The notes below the pieces were generated by a model. It was not told the origin of the DNA and ran no database searches. It saw nothing but the letters and a program-made list of their open reading frames with translations. A stretch of DNA of 64,000 bases, taken from the NCBI GenBank assembly GCA_018057825.1, contig JAGPCY010000004.1, forward strand, positions 1-64,000, written 5' to 3'. The translations under genes and the position numbers were made by a program. Numbering within the stretch: position 1 is the first letter of the stretch; every line of letters starts with the position of its first letter. Below are positions 19,696-33,031 of this stretch, in pieces. The DNA comes from Kofleriaceae bacterium. Lineage in GTDB: Bacteria; Myxococcota_A; Polyangia; Haliangiales; Haliangiaceae.

Positions 19696-19744
19696 TCGTG
19701 TCGCGCCGCGCCTCGCCTCCCCCCCCCCGCGCGCCCCGCGCGGC

Positions 19745-20185
19745 TCACGGATGGGTGACGATCATGACCGGGCAGTGCGCCGTCCGCATGACGCGGTCGG
19801 CGACCGAGCCGAGGATGGCCCGGGCCAGACCACCGCGGCCGTGCGAGCCCATCACGATGAGATCACAGGCCCGTTCCTTGGCGAGCCGCACGATCTCGGA
19901 GGCCGGTGGGCCCTCGATCACCACGGTCTCCACCCCTTGGGCCCCGAGCTCGATCGCGCTCTGCTTCTCGAGGGCGACGTCGCGGCTCGCTCGCTCGAGG
20001 AGCTGCGCGACCGTGCTCTCGGAGGCGATGAGCGCGCCTTCGGGCAGCGGATAGTTCGGGATCTGGAAGGCCGTCGCGATCACCAAGGGCACCCCGAGCC
20101 GCGCGGACAACTCCGCGGCGTAGGCCAGGGCATGCCGGGCTTGGGCCGACGAATCGGTAGCGAGGAGGATGCGCTGGATGTGCAT
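19745..20185 (-). CDS. universal stress protein (UspA family)
   Basis: 146 residues, the single-domain Usp length. The N-terminus RILLATDSSAQARHALAYA carries the family Asp, and the C-terminal GSHGRGGLARAILGSVADRV matches the ATP-binding G-2X-G-9X-G(S/T) motif. It should be an ATP-binding stress protein in the cytoplasm. The ATG at 20183-20185 starts directly at the first beta strand. There is no co-transcribed neighbour in the same orientation within 115 bp. Confidence 0.93.
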   Translation of the reverse strand: MHIQRILLATDSSAQARHALAYAAELSARLGVPLVIATAFQIPNYPLPEGALIASESTVAQLLERASRDVALEKQSAIELGAQGVETVVIEGPPASEIVRLAKERACDLIVMGSHGRGGLARAILGSVADRVMRTAHCPVMIVTHP

Positions 20186-20302
20186 GCCCCCAGCGTTTGC
20201 ACGAACCGGGCCGGCGCCAGGCGACCGCTGGTCGCAGCGACCCTGGGCCGCGCCTCCCGCGCCGCGCCTCCCGCGCCGCGCCTCACGCCCTCGCCGGCAG
20301 CG

Positions 20303-20767
20303 TCACGCCGGCGGGGTCGCGTCGGCCTCGGCCAGGTGCTTCTCGATCAGGCGGGCCAGCTCCGGAATCGCCTCGATGACGTTCTTCTTGGCCGAGCCGC
20401 GGTTCTTCTCGTAGAGCTTCTTGATCGTGCCGTGCTCGCTCTTGGCGGCGCGGGCGTCGGTGACCTGCAGGAGGTCCTCGGCGACGTCGTCGGACCGCGC
20501 GACCAGGAACTCCGAGAACGCGCCACCGCCGCCGCTCCACTTGTCGTAGTACGGCTGCAGCTTGCCGAGCCACTCGTCGAGGAGCGCGTTGACCACCGAC
20601 GGCACGAAGCCGCGCTTGAAGGTCTTGACGGTGGCGTAGACGCCCTTGATGGCGATGCCCGACAGCCCGCCCTTGGCCTTGACCTGCGCGTCGATCAGGT
20701 GGCAGCAGTCCTCGATGACCTTCTCGCGGCGAGGCGCGACGGCGATGCGTTCGACCAGTGTGGGCAT
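20303..20767 (-). CDS. DUF6918-like small protein
   Basis: 154 residues, all-helical, beginning MPTLVERIAVAPRREKVIEDC. It contains GLSGIAIKGVYATVKTFKRG, LLQVTDARAAKSEHGTIKK and KNVIEAIPELARLIEKHL, which I recall as the conserved blocks of the DUF6918 family. The function of that family is unknown to me. The start is fixed by a good ribosome-binding site (GAAAGGATC) about 7 bases before the ATG at 20765-20767; the longer frame upstream lacks one. No operon partner is evident. Confidence 0.7.
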   Translation of the reverse strand: MPTLVERIAVAPRREKVIEDCCHLIDAQVKAKGGLSGIAIKGVYATVKTFKRGFVPSVVNALLDEWLGKLQPYYDKWSGGGGAFSEFLVARSDDVAEDLLQVTDARAAKSEHGTIKKLYEKNRGSAKKNVIEAIPELARLIEKHLAEADATPPA

Positions 20768-20882
20768 GTAGATCCTTTCGGCCGCGGAATGTACCCAATC
20801 CCGCGCCGGTCGGCAGGTTTCGCGCCGGCCCATCCTCATCGCGGGCGCGGATCGCGGTCGATCGGGCGGCGCCCCCGCGCGG

Positions 20883-21446
20883 CTACTTGAGGGCGATCTC
20901 GAACTTGGCGCAGCGATCGGCCATCTGGCTGCGGTCGAGGGGCGGCAGCTCGGTCACGTACTTCTGCGCCATCTCGGGGTCGCCGAGGATGCAGGCCGAC
21001 GACACCACGACCCGCAGGAGCTTCACGTTGCCGGGCGCCTCGGCGAGGAGCTGGATCGCGAGCTGGCGCGCGTTCTCGTAGTCGCCGCGGTCGTAGAGCT
21101 TGTTGGCCTCGAGGAGCCGCTCGGCCGACTCGACCGGGGGAGGAGGTGGTGGCGGCGGCGACGGATCGCCGCTTGGCGCGGCGCCGAGCGGCGACGCGAC
21201 ATCGGACATCGGGCCGCGCTTGGGCGCGGTCGGCGTCGGTCGGGCCGCCACCGGCCGGGGCTCGGCCGCCTGACGGGGCTCGCCGGCGCCGCGGTCCTCG
21301 GCGGCGGGGCGCGCCCGCGGTTTCTCAGTGCTGGCGATCGAGGTCGGGGCCGCAGCTCCCCCGCTCCGCAGCTCCCACAACAGATAGACCCCGCCGAGCG
21401 CCACGGCGGTGGCGCCGAGGGTCAAGGCGAGCGGACCAGCGCGCAT
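20883..21446 (-). CDS. membrane-anchored protein with C-terminal TPR-like region
   Basis: 187 residues. One N-terminal membrane helix (about 5-24) precedes a long disordered Pro/Ala-rich linker including an eight-proline run. The C-terminal 80 residues look like tetratricopeptide-type helices (LLEANKLYDRGDYENARQLAIQLLAEAPGN) with a pair of Cys (CILGDP and DRCAKFE). It probably scaffolds other proteins at the membrane. The gene ends 37 bp from the DUF6918-like start region and lies 54 bp from the FKBP gene in the same orientation, so they may be co-transcribed. Confidence 0.6.
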   Translation of the reverse strand: MRAGPLALTLGATAVALGGVYLLWELRSGGAAAPTSIASTEKPRARPAAEDRGAGEPRQAAEPRPVAARPTPTAPKRGPMSDVASPLGAAPSGDPSPPPPPPPPVESAERLLEANKLYDRGDYENARQLAIQLLAEAPGNVKLLRVVVSSACILGDPEMAQKYVTELPPLDRSQMADRCAKFEIALK

Positions 21447-21500
21447 CGCCGGGTTTCTACCATGGGCGACGCCGGCGCGCCGCTCGGATGCGCGCCGCGG

Positions 21501-21857
21501 TCAGCGCACCTCGAGGAGCTCGACCTCGAACAGCAAGGTCGCGTTCGGCGGGATGACACCGCCGGCGCCGCGGGGGCCGTAGCCGAGGTCCGGCGGGATG
21601 AGCAGGGTCCGCGCGCCGCCGACCAGCATCGACGCGACGCCCTCGTCCCAGCCCTTGATCACGCGGCCGCGGCCGATCGGGAAGGTGAAGGGCTCGCGGC
21701 GGTCGTGGCTCGAGTCGAACTTGCCGCCCTTGGCGCCGTTGACCCAGAGCCAGCCGGTGTAGTGCATGACGCAGGTCTGGCCGGTGGTCGGCTGCGCGCC
21801 GGTGCCGACGCGGGTGTCCTCGTACTGAAGGCCGGAGGCCGTGGTGGTGAACGCCAT
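21501..21857 (-). CDS. FKBP-type peptidyl-prolyl cis-trans isomerase
   Basis: 118 residues, a single FKBP domain of normal length. Visible family features are VMHYTGWL, GGKFDSSHDR, FTFPIGRGRVIKGWDEG and LIPPDLGYGPRGAGGVIPPNATLLFEVEL, which include the aromatic and Asp residues of the active pocket. There is no signal peptide, so it should fold proteins in the cytosol. The ATG at 21855-21857 starts the domain without an extension. Adjacent minus-strand genes are a lipoprotein upstream (51 bp) and a TPR-like membrane protein downstream. Confidence 0.95.
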   Translation of the reverse strand: MAFTTTASGLQYEDTRVGTGAQPTTGQTCVMHYTGWLWVNGAKGGKFDSSHDRREPFTFPIGRGRVIKGWDEGVASMLVGGARTLLIPPDLGYGPRGAGGVIPPNATLLFEVELLEVR

Positions 21858-21908
21858 CGCGTGAGCTTGGCATCGGCCGGGGCCGGGCGGAACGTCGGCG
21901 GTCGCCGA

Positions 21909-22481
21909 TCAGTCGGCGCCGTCGCCGGGATCGCTCTCGAAGTCGCACGGGTCGCCGCCGATCACATCGCCCTGGAACACCCCGGCCTGCTCCAAGATCT
22001 GGAAGTCGACGCCGTAGGCCGCGGGGGCGGGGAAGTCCTGGGGGCCGTCGGCCGACCAGTGGTTCTGCCAGGCGGTCTCGACGTAGCGCCGGGCGTCGTG
22101 GATGATCATCAGGTCGCGCGACAGCCCGGACAGGTTGGTGGTGGCGTCGCCGGTGTCGCGCATCGCGTCCCAGCCCTTGGTCGCGAAGTCAGGCGGGATG
22201 ATCGCCAGGAGCTGATCGACCGTGGTGATGCCCATGATCGCCAGCTCGCCGACGACCTCGACCCCGAGACTCTCGCTGCCGAAGTCCACGGCCAGGCGAC
22301 CGTCGGCGACCTGGGCCGCGAACTGTCGGCTGAGCGCGTCGCGCAGGGTGTCCGGAGTCAGCGCGACCGCGACCTGGTTCGGGGTCGCGCCCGCGGTCGG
22401 GGCCGCGGCCGGCGCCGGTGCGCGGCCTCCACACGCGAAGGTGGCCAGGGACAGGAGCACAGCGACGACGAGGTGGCGCAT
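21909..22481 (-). CDS. predicted lipoprotein, function unknown
   Basis: 190 residues. The leader (LLSLATFACGG) is a lipobox type. A short Pro/Ala linker is followed by a helical region including ELAIMGITTVDQLLAIIPPDF, which could be a helix-hairpin-helix, and a C-terminus ending in acidic GDPCDFESDPGDGAD. It does not match a family I know. It is 33 bp from the PRPP-synthetase-like gene stop and 51 bp before the FKBP start, same strand, so it may belong to one unit. Confidence 0.55.
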   Translation of the reverse strand: MRHLVVAVLLSLATFACGGRAPAPAAAPTAGATPNQVAVALTPDTLRDALSRQFAAQVADGRLAVDFGSESLGVEVVGELAIMGITTVDQLLAIIPPDFATKGWDAMRDTGDATTNLSGLSRDLMIIHDARRYVETAWQNHWSADGPQDFPAPAAYGVDFQILEQAGVFQGDVIGGDPCDFESDPGDGAD

Positions 22482-22514
22482 GGTCCACCATAGCCTAGCC
22501 CAGCTCGCGGCCGC

Positions 22515-23395
22515 CTAGCGTGCGACGATCGCGCGCACGCCGTCCGCCAGGAGCGCGCCGATCGCGATCTGGTTCGACGGGTGCGCGATGGTGTCGCAGG
22601 TGACGACCCGCGCGGCGCCGGCCGCCAGGAGCTCGTCGTGGGCCCGGTCGGCGAACACGCCGTGCACGCCGACGCACACCGGCGGGCGCACGCCGTCGCC
22701 GCGCAGGTGCCGGATGGTCTCGATCATGGTCCGCCCGGTCGAGATGATGTCGTCGAGGATCACCGGCTGCCGCTGGCCGTGATCGGTGAGATCGGGTGGC
22801 GACACCGTGACGTCGCGATCGCCGCGCCGGGTCTTGGTCAGGACCACCCGCGGGCACCCGGCCAGGGCGGCCACCGCGTCGACCCACTGCGCGCTCTCGG
22901 CGTCGGGACCGATGAGCAGCGGCGCCTCGACGTTGGCGGTCAGCCAGGCCGCGATCGCGGGCGCCGCGTGGACCACCTGGGTCGGGATCGGGTACACGAG
23001 GTCGAGGGAGCTCCACCGGTGCAGGTGTGGATCGACCGTGCACAGCCAGTCGATCGCGCCGCCCAGGAGCCGCGCGAAGTAGGTCGAGGTCAGGCCCTCG
23101 CCGGGATGGAACCGGCTGTCCTGGCGCATGAACGCGAGGTACGGCGCGACCAGGCCGACCCGGCGCGCGCCCAGGTCGCGCGCGGTCCCGGCCAGAAACA
23201 CGATCGGCAAGAGCCGCTCGGCCGGGCGCTCGAGGCCGCTCACCACCACCACGTCGCGGCCGGCCAGCTCGCCGTCGATCCGCACCAGGCACTCGCCGTC
23301 GGGGAAGCGGTGGACCACAGACGGCGCGACCGCGGCGCCCAGGCGCTCGGCCAGGGCCGCGGCTGGCCCCTCGTAGCCCGGCGCGGCGACGACGA

Positions 23396-23399
<4 letters not shown>
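22515..23399 (-). CDS. ribose-phosphate pyrophosphokinase-like protein
   Basis: 294 residues, close to the length of the short archaeal-type PRPP synthetases. It contains FPDGECLVRI, a VDPHLHR segment matching the PRPP-synthetase VDLHxxQ region, and the PRPP loop LDDIISTGRTM. It should transfer diphosphate from ATP to ribose 5-phosphate, or be a paralogue using another ribose derivative. I take the start as TTG at 23397-23399, overlapping the stop of the ABC1-kinase gene (TTGA), because longer frames run into that gene. Partner genes for nucleotide synthesis are not adjacent. Confidence 0.8.
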
Positions 23400-25075
<1,676 letters not shown>

Positions 25076-25283
25076 CGCCGCGCGGGGCGGGCGCCGGGCC
25101 GGCTCGGGATCGCGGCGGGCCGCGCGCGCCGGGGCCACCGGCGGGTAGTCGTTGGAGTCCCCGTCGGACGCGCTCCGCAGGCTGTGCGCGACGTCCACCG
25201 TCCGAGCGTACCCCCGGGCCGCGCGCCGTGTCGACCCGCACCGGTGGCTTGCGCCGCGCGCGGGTCGGCGGTACGCCACCACC

Positions 25284-25967
<684 letters not shown>

Positions 25968-25986
25968 GGAGCGGTAGGCGAGAGCG

Positions 25987-26135
<149 letters not shown>

Positions 26136-26145
26136 GATCCGGGCG

Positions 26146-27414
26146 TCAGCGCTGTGCGGCGCGGACGAGCCGACCGAAGGCGACGCCGGCGGCTTCGGCC
26201 AGAGCGGCCAGGCGGGGGCCGGGGGCCTCGTCGCTCGCGACCGCGCCGTGGGCGTAGAGGATGCAGACCACGTGATCCCCGACGGAGATCGGCGCGGCGC
26301 ACGACCAGGTCGGCGTCGGCCCGCCGAGCAGCGAGCCCATCGCCGCGTCGACCGGGTCGGGATCCTCGTCGATCGCGACCGCGGCGACCTGGCGCTCGCG
26401 GAACGCCGTCGCCACCGCGCCGCCGCCGCCCAGGGCCAGGGCCAGGGACTCGATGGCCGTGCCGTCGGCGCCGCAGAAGCCCTTCCAGCCGATCGCGATC
26501 TGCTGGCGCACGACCAGGAGCACGGCGGCGTCGGCGCCGTGGTCGCGGACCGCGGCCAGGACCAGCTCGGCCACGCGATCGCGGGTGGTAGCCCGGCGGA
26601 TCGCGCGCACCACCTCGTCGAGGCCGCGGGGCGGCTCGCCGCCGCGGTCGGCGACCGGGGCCAAGAGCGGATCGCTCAGCCGCGGGCGGATCGCGATGCG
26701 CGCGAGGGTCTGGGGCCCTGGCGGCGGCTCGGCGCCCAGCTCGGGCACGAAGCGACGGCGCGCCTTGCCGGTGGCGTCGTCGACGGTGGGCGCGGTCTGG
26801 TAGTCGAGGGCGGCCGGCTCGACGTCGCTGATCGGCCCGGTCGGCGGCGCGGCGGGGGCGGCGTCGGTCCACACCGGCCCGTCGACGTCGGAGTCCTCGA
26901 CCGACGGCGGCGCCACCGGCACCGACATCACGCCGCTGCGATCGCGATCGACGCGCAGGAACCGGTTGGGGCGCGGGAGCTGGTAGGCCAGCTCGAGGTG
27001 GTAGTAGAGGCGCAGCTCGGGGGCGACCGCCTCGACCACCTGGTCGGGCTCGACGTCGAGGAGGAAGGCCAGCTCGCCGCGGGCGTGCTCGGGCAGGCGA
27101 TCGCGGACCGCCACCGCGATCCGCGCGGCGTCGTGGGCCAGGCGCCCGAGCGGCACCGCGAACAGCTTGGCCGCGAGCTCGGCCGGCACCTTGGCTTGGA
27201 TCAACAGGTCGCGCCGCTCGAAGTGGCCGGCGAGCGCCGCCGGCATCTTGTGGCGCTTGGCCAGGGCCCGGGCCAGGCGATCGAGATCGAGGTGACCCAG
27301 CTCGATCAGGTTGGTGCCGAGGCGAGCCCCGTACACGACCTGCGCGGCAAGCCCTTCGTGCACCTGGGCCGCCGAGCAGTACCCGAGTCGGATGAGCGTG
27401 TCGCCGAGGCGCAC
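26146..27414 (-). CDS. MshEN-domain protein, paralogue of the gene at 12701
   Basis: 422 residues. The N-terminus [22 protein letters not shown] parallels MRLGELMIGAGWAQPAQVAAAL of the gene at 12701-13840, and the second unit ([22 protein letters not shown]) also matches. So this is a GspE/PilB N-terminal domain, a possible c-di-GMP binder. A Pro-rich linker leads to a GAF-like C-terminus without a P-loop ATPase. The two copies share domain order but not neighbours, which argues for old paralogues rather than a recent duplication. It is convergent with the gene ending at 25967, across tract 4. Confidence 0.75.
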   Translation of the reverse strand: MRLGDTLIRLGYCSAAQVHEGLAAQVVYGARLGTNLIELGHLDLDRLARALAKRHKMPAALAGHFERRDLLIQAKVPAELAAKLFAVPLGRLAHDAARIAVAVRDRLPEHARGELAFLLDVEPDQVVEAVAPELRLYYHLELAYQLPRPNRFLRVDRDRSGVMSVPVAPPSVEDSDVDGPVWTDAAPAAPPTGPISDVEPAALDYQTAPTVDDATGKARRRFVPELGAEPPPGPQTLARIAIRPRLSDPLLAPVADRGGEPPRGLDEVVRAIRRATTRDRVAELVLAAVRDHGADAAVLLVVRQQIAIGWKGFCGADGTAIESLALALGGGGAVATAFRERQVAAVAIDEDPDPVDAAMGSLLGGPTPTWSCAAPISVGDHVVCILYAHGAVASDEAPGPRLAALAEAAGVAFGRLVRAAQR

Positions 27415-27527
27415 CTCTCGTAGGCTACCGCGACCAGCCCGTCGGGTGAACTTTTGGTGACCGGTTCGACGCCCGCGGTCCGCGGCCGCTGGCCGCGCCC
27501 CTCGCGCCGCCCGCCCTCACGCCAGGG

Positions 27528-28601
<1,074 letters not shown>

Positions 28602-28735
28602 GGCGCGGTTCTACTGCCGGGCCCGCCCGCGGTAAAGGGGGACCTCACGCGCCGGTTGCAATCGTGACGCTGCCTCGCTACAACGGCCGTCCGTCGGGGG
28701 GGACCCGACACCCTTGGCTTTGTCCTGGAGGATCC

Positions 28736-29674
28736 ATGCGTCGCACGCTCTCGCTCGGTCTCGCCCCGCTGTTCGCTCTGGCCGCTTGTTCGGATGACGG
28801 AGGCTCGACCCCGACCATCGACGCGCCCATGGTCGAGAACCCCGGCTTCGTCCTGCCGACCGCGGTGACCAAGGCCAACCAGGAGACCGGCGGCGCGTGG
28901 ATGGAGATCGGCGACGCCAACTGGAGCTGCCTGAACACCCCGTCGGCCGACCAGCCCTCGACCCAAGCGATCGCGCTGTCGGGCGAGGTGCGCGACTTCC
29001 AGAACAACACTGGCGTCGGCGCCGCCACCGTCACCGCGTTCCCCGGCATCATGCTCTCGGGCAACAGCGGCATGGCGACCTCGGACAACGTCGCGGCCAC
29101 CCGCGGCGACTTCTCGATGACCCTGGCCCAGCTCCCCGCGGGCACCACGCGCTTCGGCTTCAAGCTGGAGGCCACTGGCTCGCTCAAGACCTACCTCTTG
29201 AACCAGTACTTCGATCCCGCCGCGGCCACCCAGACCCGCAACATCAGCATCGTCTCGGAGTCGACCGCCAACGCGCTGCCGGCGCTGGTCGGGATCAACC
29301 GCGATCCGGCCAAGGGCGTCCTGGCCGGCGCGATGCGCGACTGCGACGGCAACGAGGTCTCGAACGCCGTCGCCACCGTCAGCTCGACCCAGGGCTCCGT
29401 CACCCACCTGACCGGCGCGCGCTCGTACTACTTCTCCGAGGACACCGGCCTGCCGGCGCGCAACAGCTCCGAGCCCGTGATCAGCCCCAACGGCCTGTTC
29501 GTCGTCCTCGAGCTGCCGCCGCAGACCGCTCCGGCCTTCATCCAGGTCTGGGGCTTCCCGACCGCCGCCGACCTCGCCATGGGCGCCGCCGGCCTGAAGC
29601 TCCTCGCCGAGCTGGCCTCGCCCGTCGAGGGCAACGCCGTCATCACCGGGTCGATCGAGCCCAAGCGTATGTGA
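28736..29674 (+). CDS. predicted lipoprotein, function unknown
   Basis: 312 residues. The signal ends LFALAACSDD (lipobox) and the ATG at 28736 follows a clear ribosome-binding site (CTGGAGGATCC). The mature chain is Ser/Thr/Ala-rich and beta-like, with GEVRDFQNNTGVGAATVTAFPG resembling a carboxypeptidase-regulatory-type fold, and NISIVSESTANALPALVGINRDP. It is probably an outer-membrane or surface lipoprotein with no enzyme signature. A 9-bp-stem hairpin starts 8 bp after its stop and could serve as terminator, the first element of the repeat array. Confidence 0.7.
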   Translation: MRRTLSLGLAPLFALAACSDDGGSTPTIDAPMVENPGFVLPTAVTKANQETGGAWMEIGDANWSCLNTPSADQPSTQAIALSGEVRDFQNNTGVGAATVTAFPGIMLSGNSGMATSDNVAATRGDFSMTLAQLPAGTTRFGFKLEATGSLKTYLLNQYFDPAAATQTRNISIVSESTANALPALVGINRDPAKGVLAGAMRDCDGNEVSNAVATVSSTQGSVTHLTGARSYYFSEDTGLPARNSSEPVISPNGLFVVLELPPQTAPAFIQVWGFPTAADLAMGAAGLKLLAELASPVEGNAVITGSIEPKRM

Positions 29675-29675
29675 A

Positions 29676-30296
29676 CCTTTTGAGGGTCTGTCGCCAGACC
29701 CTCCCCACCGGGGTCACGCCCCCGGTGGGCCCCCACCCGAGACGCGCGCCTCCGGCGCGTCGGTGGTTCAGCGCAGGTGGTTTGTGGTCTCCACCTTGGG
29801 TTGAGACCTAGCCGATCGCCCCGGTGGGGCCCCCACCCGAGACGCGCGCCTCTGGCGCGTCGGTGGTTCAGCGCAGGTGGTTAGTGGTCTCCACCTTGGG
29901 TTGAGACCTAGCCGATCGCTCCGGTGGGGCCCCCACCCGAGACGCGCGCCTCCGGCGCGTCGGTGGTTCAGCGCAGGTGGGTGGTGGTCTCATTCATTGA
30001 GGGTTTGTCGCCAAACCCTCCCCCACCGGGGCGAAGCCCCGGTGGGGCCCCCACCCGAGACGCGCGCCTCCGGCGCGTCGGTGGTTCAGCGCAGGTGGGT
30101 GGTGAGCTCCACCTTGGGTTGAGACCTAGCCGATCGCCCCGGTGGGGCCCCCACCCGAGACGCGCGCCTCCGGCGCGTCGGTGGTTCCGCGCAGGTGGGT
30201 GGCGGTCTCCACCTTGGGTTGAGACCTAGCCGGTCGCCCCGGTGGGGCCCCACCCGAGACGCGCGCCTCTGGCGCGTTGTAGGTTCAGCGCAGGTG
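29676..30296. repeat. six-copy ~100-bp hairpin-rich tandem array
   Basis: A core CCACCCGAGACGCGCGCC...GGCGCGTCGGTGGTTC repeats at starts 29731, 29831, 29931, 30049, 30149 and 30248 (periods 100, 100, 118, 100, 99). Each unit has the hairpin GACGCGC/GCGCGTC with a 7-nt loop. Units 1 and 4 also carry GAGGGTCTG-TCGC-CAGACCCTC (29682-29703) and GAGGGTTTG-TCGC-CAAACCCTC (29999-30020); the difference is a compensating C-G to T-A change. A third hairpin, CCACCGGGG/CCCCGGTGG, follows in both. Small open frames crossing the array are not credible. Confidence 0.9.
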
Positions 30297-30359
30297 GATG
30301 GAGGACACGTGGCCAGACTTCGACCGACACATTCCGACTCCTTCGTGCAAGGGCCCATC

Positions 30360-30851
30360 ATGAAGTTCCTCGAAGGCTACGGCGGTCAGACGATCGCGCA
30401 GTTGATCGCCATGAAGGACCACTACCGAATCGACTCTCTCGTCCTGGCGGTCGAGCAGGCGTTGGGCGGCAGGCCCGAGGACGAGCTGACAGAACCCGAG
30501 CGTGTGGTGCTCGCAGTGGAGGCGATGGAGCGCGAGGTGAATAACGGTGGCTACGACCAGTTCTTCATCAACTCCTCGCGTACCTACGCCGGGACCTTGG
30601 TGCGCGCGCTCATGCTGATCGGCTGCCCGAAGGCAGCCGCGATCTCGGCGGATGCGATCGCGGTGCTGGCGGTACCCAACGCGGGCGATCGGAATGCCGT
30701 GCGCGAGGCCGCCTTCGATCTCTCGGACGCCGGGACCCACTTGCTGCACGCCTGCGATGCCCGCTACTACGCGAACGACGAGAACATCGCACAGCAACTA
30801 TTCGCCTACATTGAGGCTCATCAGCTCGAGATACGCCTGTACCCGAACTGA
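30360..30851 (+). CDS. DMP19/DUF4375 domain protein
   Basis: 163 residues from the ATG at 30360. The centre reads VEAMEREVNNGGYDQFFINSS, the signature of the DUF4375/DMP19 family, which is used as an immunity-like or unknown-function domain in bacterial genomes. The rest is helical, ending IAQQLFAYIEAHQLEIRLYPN. No ribosome-binding site is visible. It is the first gene after the repeat array and has a lower GC content than the 0-29 kb genes, in line with acquired DNA. A toxin partner is not obvious. Confidence 0.75.
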   Translation: MKFLEGYGGQTIAQLIAMKDHYRIDSLVLAVEQALGGRPEDELTEPERVVLAVEAMEREVNNGGYDQFFINSSRTYAGTLVRALMLIGCPKAAAISADAIAVLAVPNAGDRNAVREAAFDLSDAGTHLLHACDARYYANDENIAQQLFAYIEAHQLEIRLYPN

Positions 30852-30992
30852 CGACGAGAGTCTCATGAGGTCCACCAGAACGGGGAAGCTCAAGCTGCCG
30901 CCGACGGCGCCGGCGCTCGCCCGATCGGCGTGCTGCGGCATGCGCGGGAGGTCTGCGATGACTGCTATAGCCTTCGACTGTGGAGGGCTTGC

Positions 30993-31193
30993 ATGAAAGC
31001 GAAGCTGACTGAACGAGAGGCCACTGAGCTCGAAAATGCACTTGATGCTGCGGAGGACCTCGGCCGCTACGGACGCACCGATCGCGTCTGCTTGGCGTGT
31101 GGTGGCCAGCTTGCGATTGAGCGGGTCGGGAATTCGTACAGGGTCTTGTGTTTGGCAGAAGGCAGGGCGCTTCTCACATCTCGAGGGTTGTGA
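30993..31193 (+). CDS. small hypothetical protein with a zinc-ribbon-like CxxCG motif
   Basis: 66 residues. A CLACGGQLAIE half ribbon is followed by a lone later Cys (RVLCLAEG). The preceding helix, KLTEREATELENALDAAEDL, looks protein-like. It follows the DMP19 gene by 141 bp in the same orientation. Bases 30852-30992 show no convincing gene. Function unknown; confidence is limited by length. Confidence 0.45.
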   Translation: MKAKLTEREATELENALDAAEDLGRYGRTDRVCLACGGQLAIERVGNSYRVLCLAEGRALLTSRGL

Positions 31194-31246
31194 CGTCCGC
31201 TCTTGATCCTTGGGCGCAGACGCGCCGGCCGGCGGAGATTCGACTC

Positions 31247-31428
<182 letters not shown>

Positions 31429-31568
31429 GATCAGGCTCGCTGTGACCCCGTCGTCGTCGCTCCCGTAGCATCACGAGAACCGTGTCACCCGCGTGCATGC
31501 CGGACCGCGCTCAGTCGAGCCAGGTCGAAACCGCAGGCACAGGCTCGTTTGCGCGCTATTGTCCCGCC

Positions 31569-32975
31569 ATGGTGGTTGAGTCGCTCGTCGCGCCGCTGGA
31601 AGCGCTGGACGAACTTCATGTCGTGGAGGTTCTCGCCCTGCTGCTGCGGGTCTGCCGCGACCGCTACGCAGAACTCGACGGCGCGCTACAGAGCGCGACG
31701 CTCGATCGTGGCGACCGAGAGCCGTACCGGGACGCGGCCGTGACGGCGCTGAGACTGGAGATGCCGGCCGATGATCCCGAGTACCTCGGCGCCGATGAGC
31801 TGCGCGCACTCGCGACCTTGCTGCGCGCTGCACACGACGACGTCGATCTGGCTCGGCGTGCACGTGACGCGGCCACCGCCATCGACGAGCACCGCGGCGA
31901 CCACACGTTTGCGTGGTTCGCCTCGAGGTCCCTCGCGCGCAGGGCCGACGAGCCGATCCCGATCGCCCCGCTCGACGCGGTGATCGATGAGATGGGGAGC
32001 CGGAGCGGCCTGGTGCCCACCCCGGATCAGTTGACGGCCTCACCCCCGGCGACGGTCCCGCTCGACGGCACCCGCACGATCCGCTTGTGCCCGCGCGATC
32101 TCGGGCCGCTCAGGTTGGTCATCGACGGCCGCTTCCACGCCGCGCTGGACGGGCTGTTCGACCGGCACTGCGTGCGGGGGCCCGCGCCCACGACGCGGTG
32201 GGCGGCCGTCACTCCGACGATCGACTGGCCTTCCGCGTTCACTTTCGATCGGGCCGAAGGCGGATTCGGCAACGTCAGGCTCCGCCCCGACGCCGCGCCT
32301 GCGTACCGCGCGCAGGTCATGCGACTGCTCGACGCGGCCCGCGACGCCGGTGCCGCGATCGTTGCGCTGCCGGAGCTGTCGCTGGACGAGGAGCTTGAGG
32401 CCGACATCGAAGCTTGGTTCGGTCAGCACCCAGGCGTCGCGATCGTGCTCGCAGGCTCGCGCCATCTTGTCGATGGCGAGCGCGACGGCGAGCCCTTCCC
32501 CGTCAACCGGGCGCGGCTGTTCGTGCGTGGCCTGCCACCAGGCACCCGCGTACACCACGACAAGTTCGCGGGGTTCGAGTTCGACGGTCTGGTCGAACGC
32601 ATCCGGCGCCCGAACCAGATCACGATCTTCAGCGGCCGCCGCTGGTCCTTCACGCCGCTCATCTGTCGTGATTTCCTGGCGCCATACGCGCGCACCTTGC
32701 TGACGACGACGCGCGTCCGCGCGGTGCTGGTCGCCGCGCTATCTCCCAAGTCCGATCTGTTCGCCCGCGACGCGCTCACGACGGCAAGCGACGGCCAGTG
32801 CCTCGTGTTCATCAGCAACACGCCCTGCGAGCCCAGTGGGCACACGGCGATCTTCGCTCGACCGGTCCGAGCCGCGTGGGCCACGGCTGAGCAGCGAGCT
32901 GACGACCGGCCCGGCGGTCGGATGGCGACGATCGAGACATCCGGCATGTCGTTTCAATCGGTTACGATCCCTTGA
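31569..32975 (+). CDS. nitrilase-superfamily (C-N hydrolase) domain protein
   Basis: 468 residues; ATG at 31569. The C-terminal half contains a carbon-nitrogen hydrolase domain with the expected triad: Glu269 in ALPELSL, Lys332 in HHDKFAGFEF and Cys366 in LICRDFLAP, spaced 63 and 34 apart as in the family. The N-terminal 230 residues (helical, VVEVLALLLRVCRDRYAEL) are unassigned, and this long extension is unusual for a nitrilase. Amidase or other C-N cleavage is likely, but the substrate is unknown. The downstream HTH gene overlaps or follows immediately, suggesting a regulated pair. Confidence 0.7.
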   Translation: MVVESLVAPLEALDELHVVEVLALLLRVCRDRYAELDGALQSATLDRGDREPYRDAAVTALRLEMPADDPEYLGADELRALATLLRAAHDDVDLARRARDAATAIDEHRGDHTFAWFASRSLARRADEPIPIAPLDAVIDEMGSRSGLVPTPDQLTASPPATVPLDGTRTIRLCPRDLGPLRLVIDGRFHAALDGLFDRHCVRGPAPTTRWAAVTPTIDWPSAFTFDRAEGGFGNVRLRPDAAPAYRAQVMRLLDAARDAGAAIVALPELSLDEELEADIEAWFGQHPGVAIVLAGSRHLVDGERDGEPFPVNRARLFVRGLPPGTRVHHDKFAGFEFDGLVERIRRPNQITIFSGRRWSFTPLICRDFLAPYARTLLTTTRVRAVLVAALSPKSDLFARDALTTASDGQCLVFISNTPCEPSGHTAIFARPVRAAWATAEQRADDRPGGRMATIETSGMSFQSVTIP

Positions 32976-33031
32976 CGGACGAGCCGCAGCGGCTCATGCT
33001 GATCCTTGCACGATCCTTTCATGGAGTCGCC

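Noticed and set aside
29676-30296. A CRISPR array
   Set aside because: The period is about 100 bp, repeats are longer than spacers and the between-repeat sequences are themselves conserved. No cas genes are present.
29812-30361. Small protein-coding genes inside the 100-bp array
   Set aside because: The frames are just translations of the repeat and vary with unit number.
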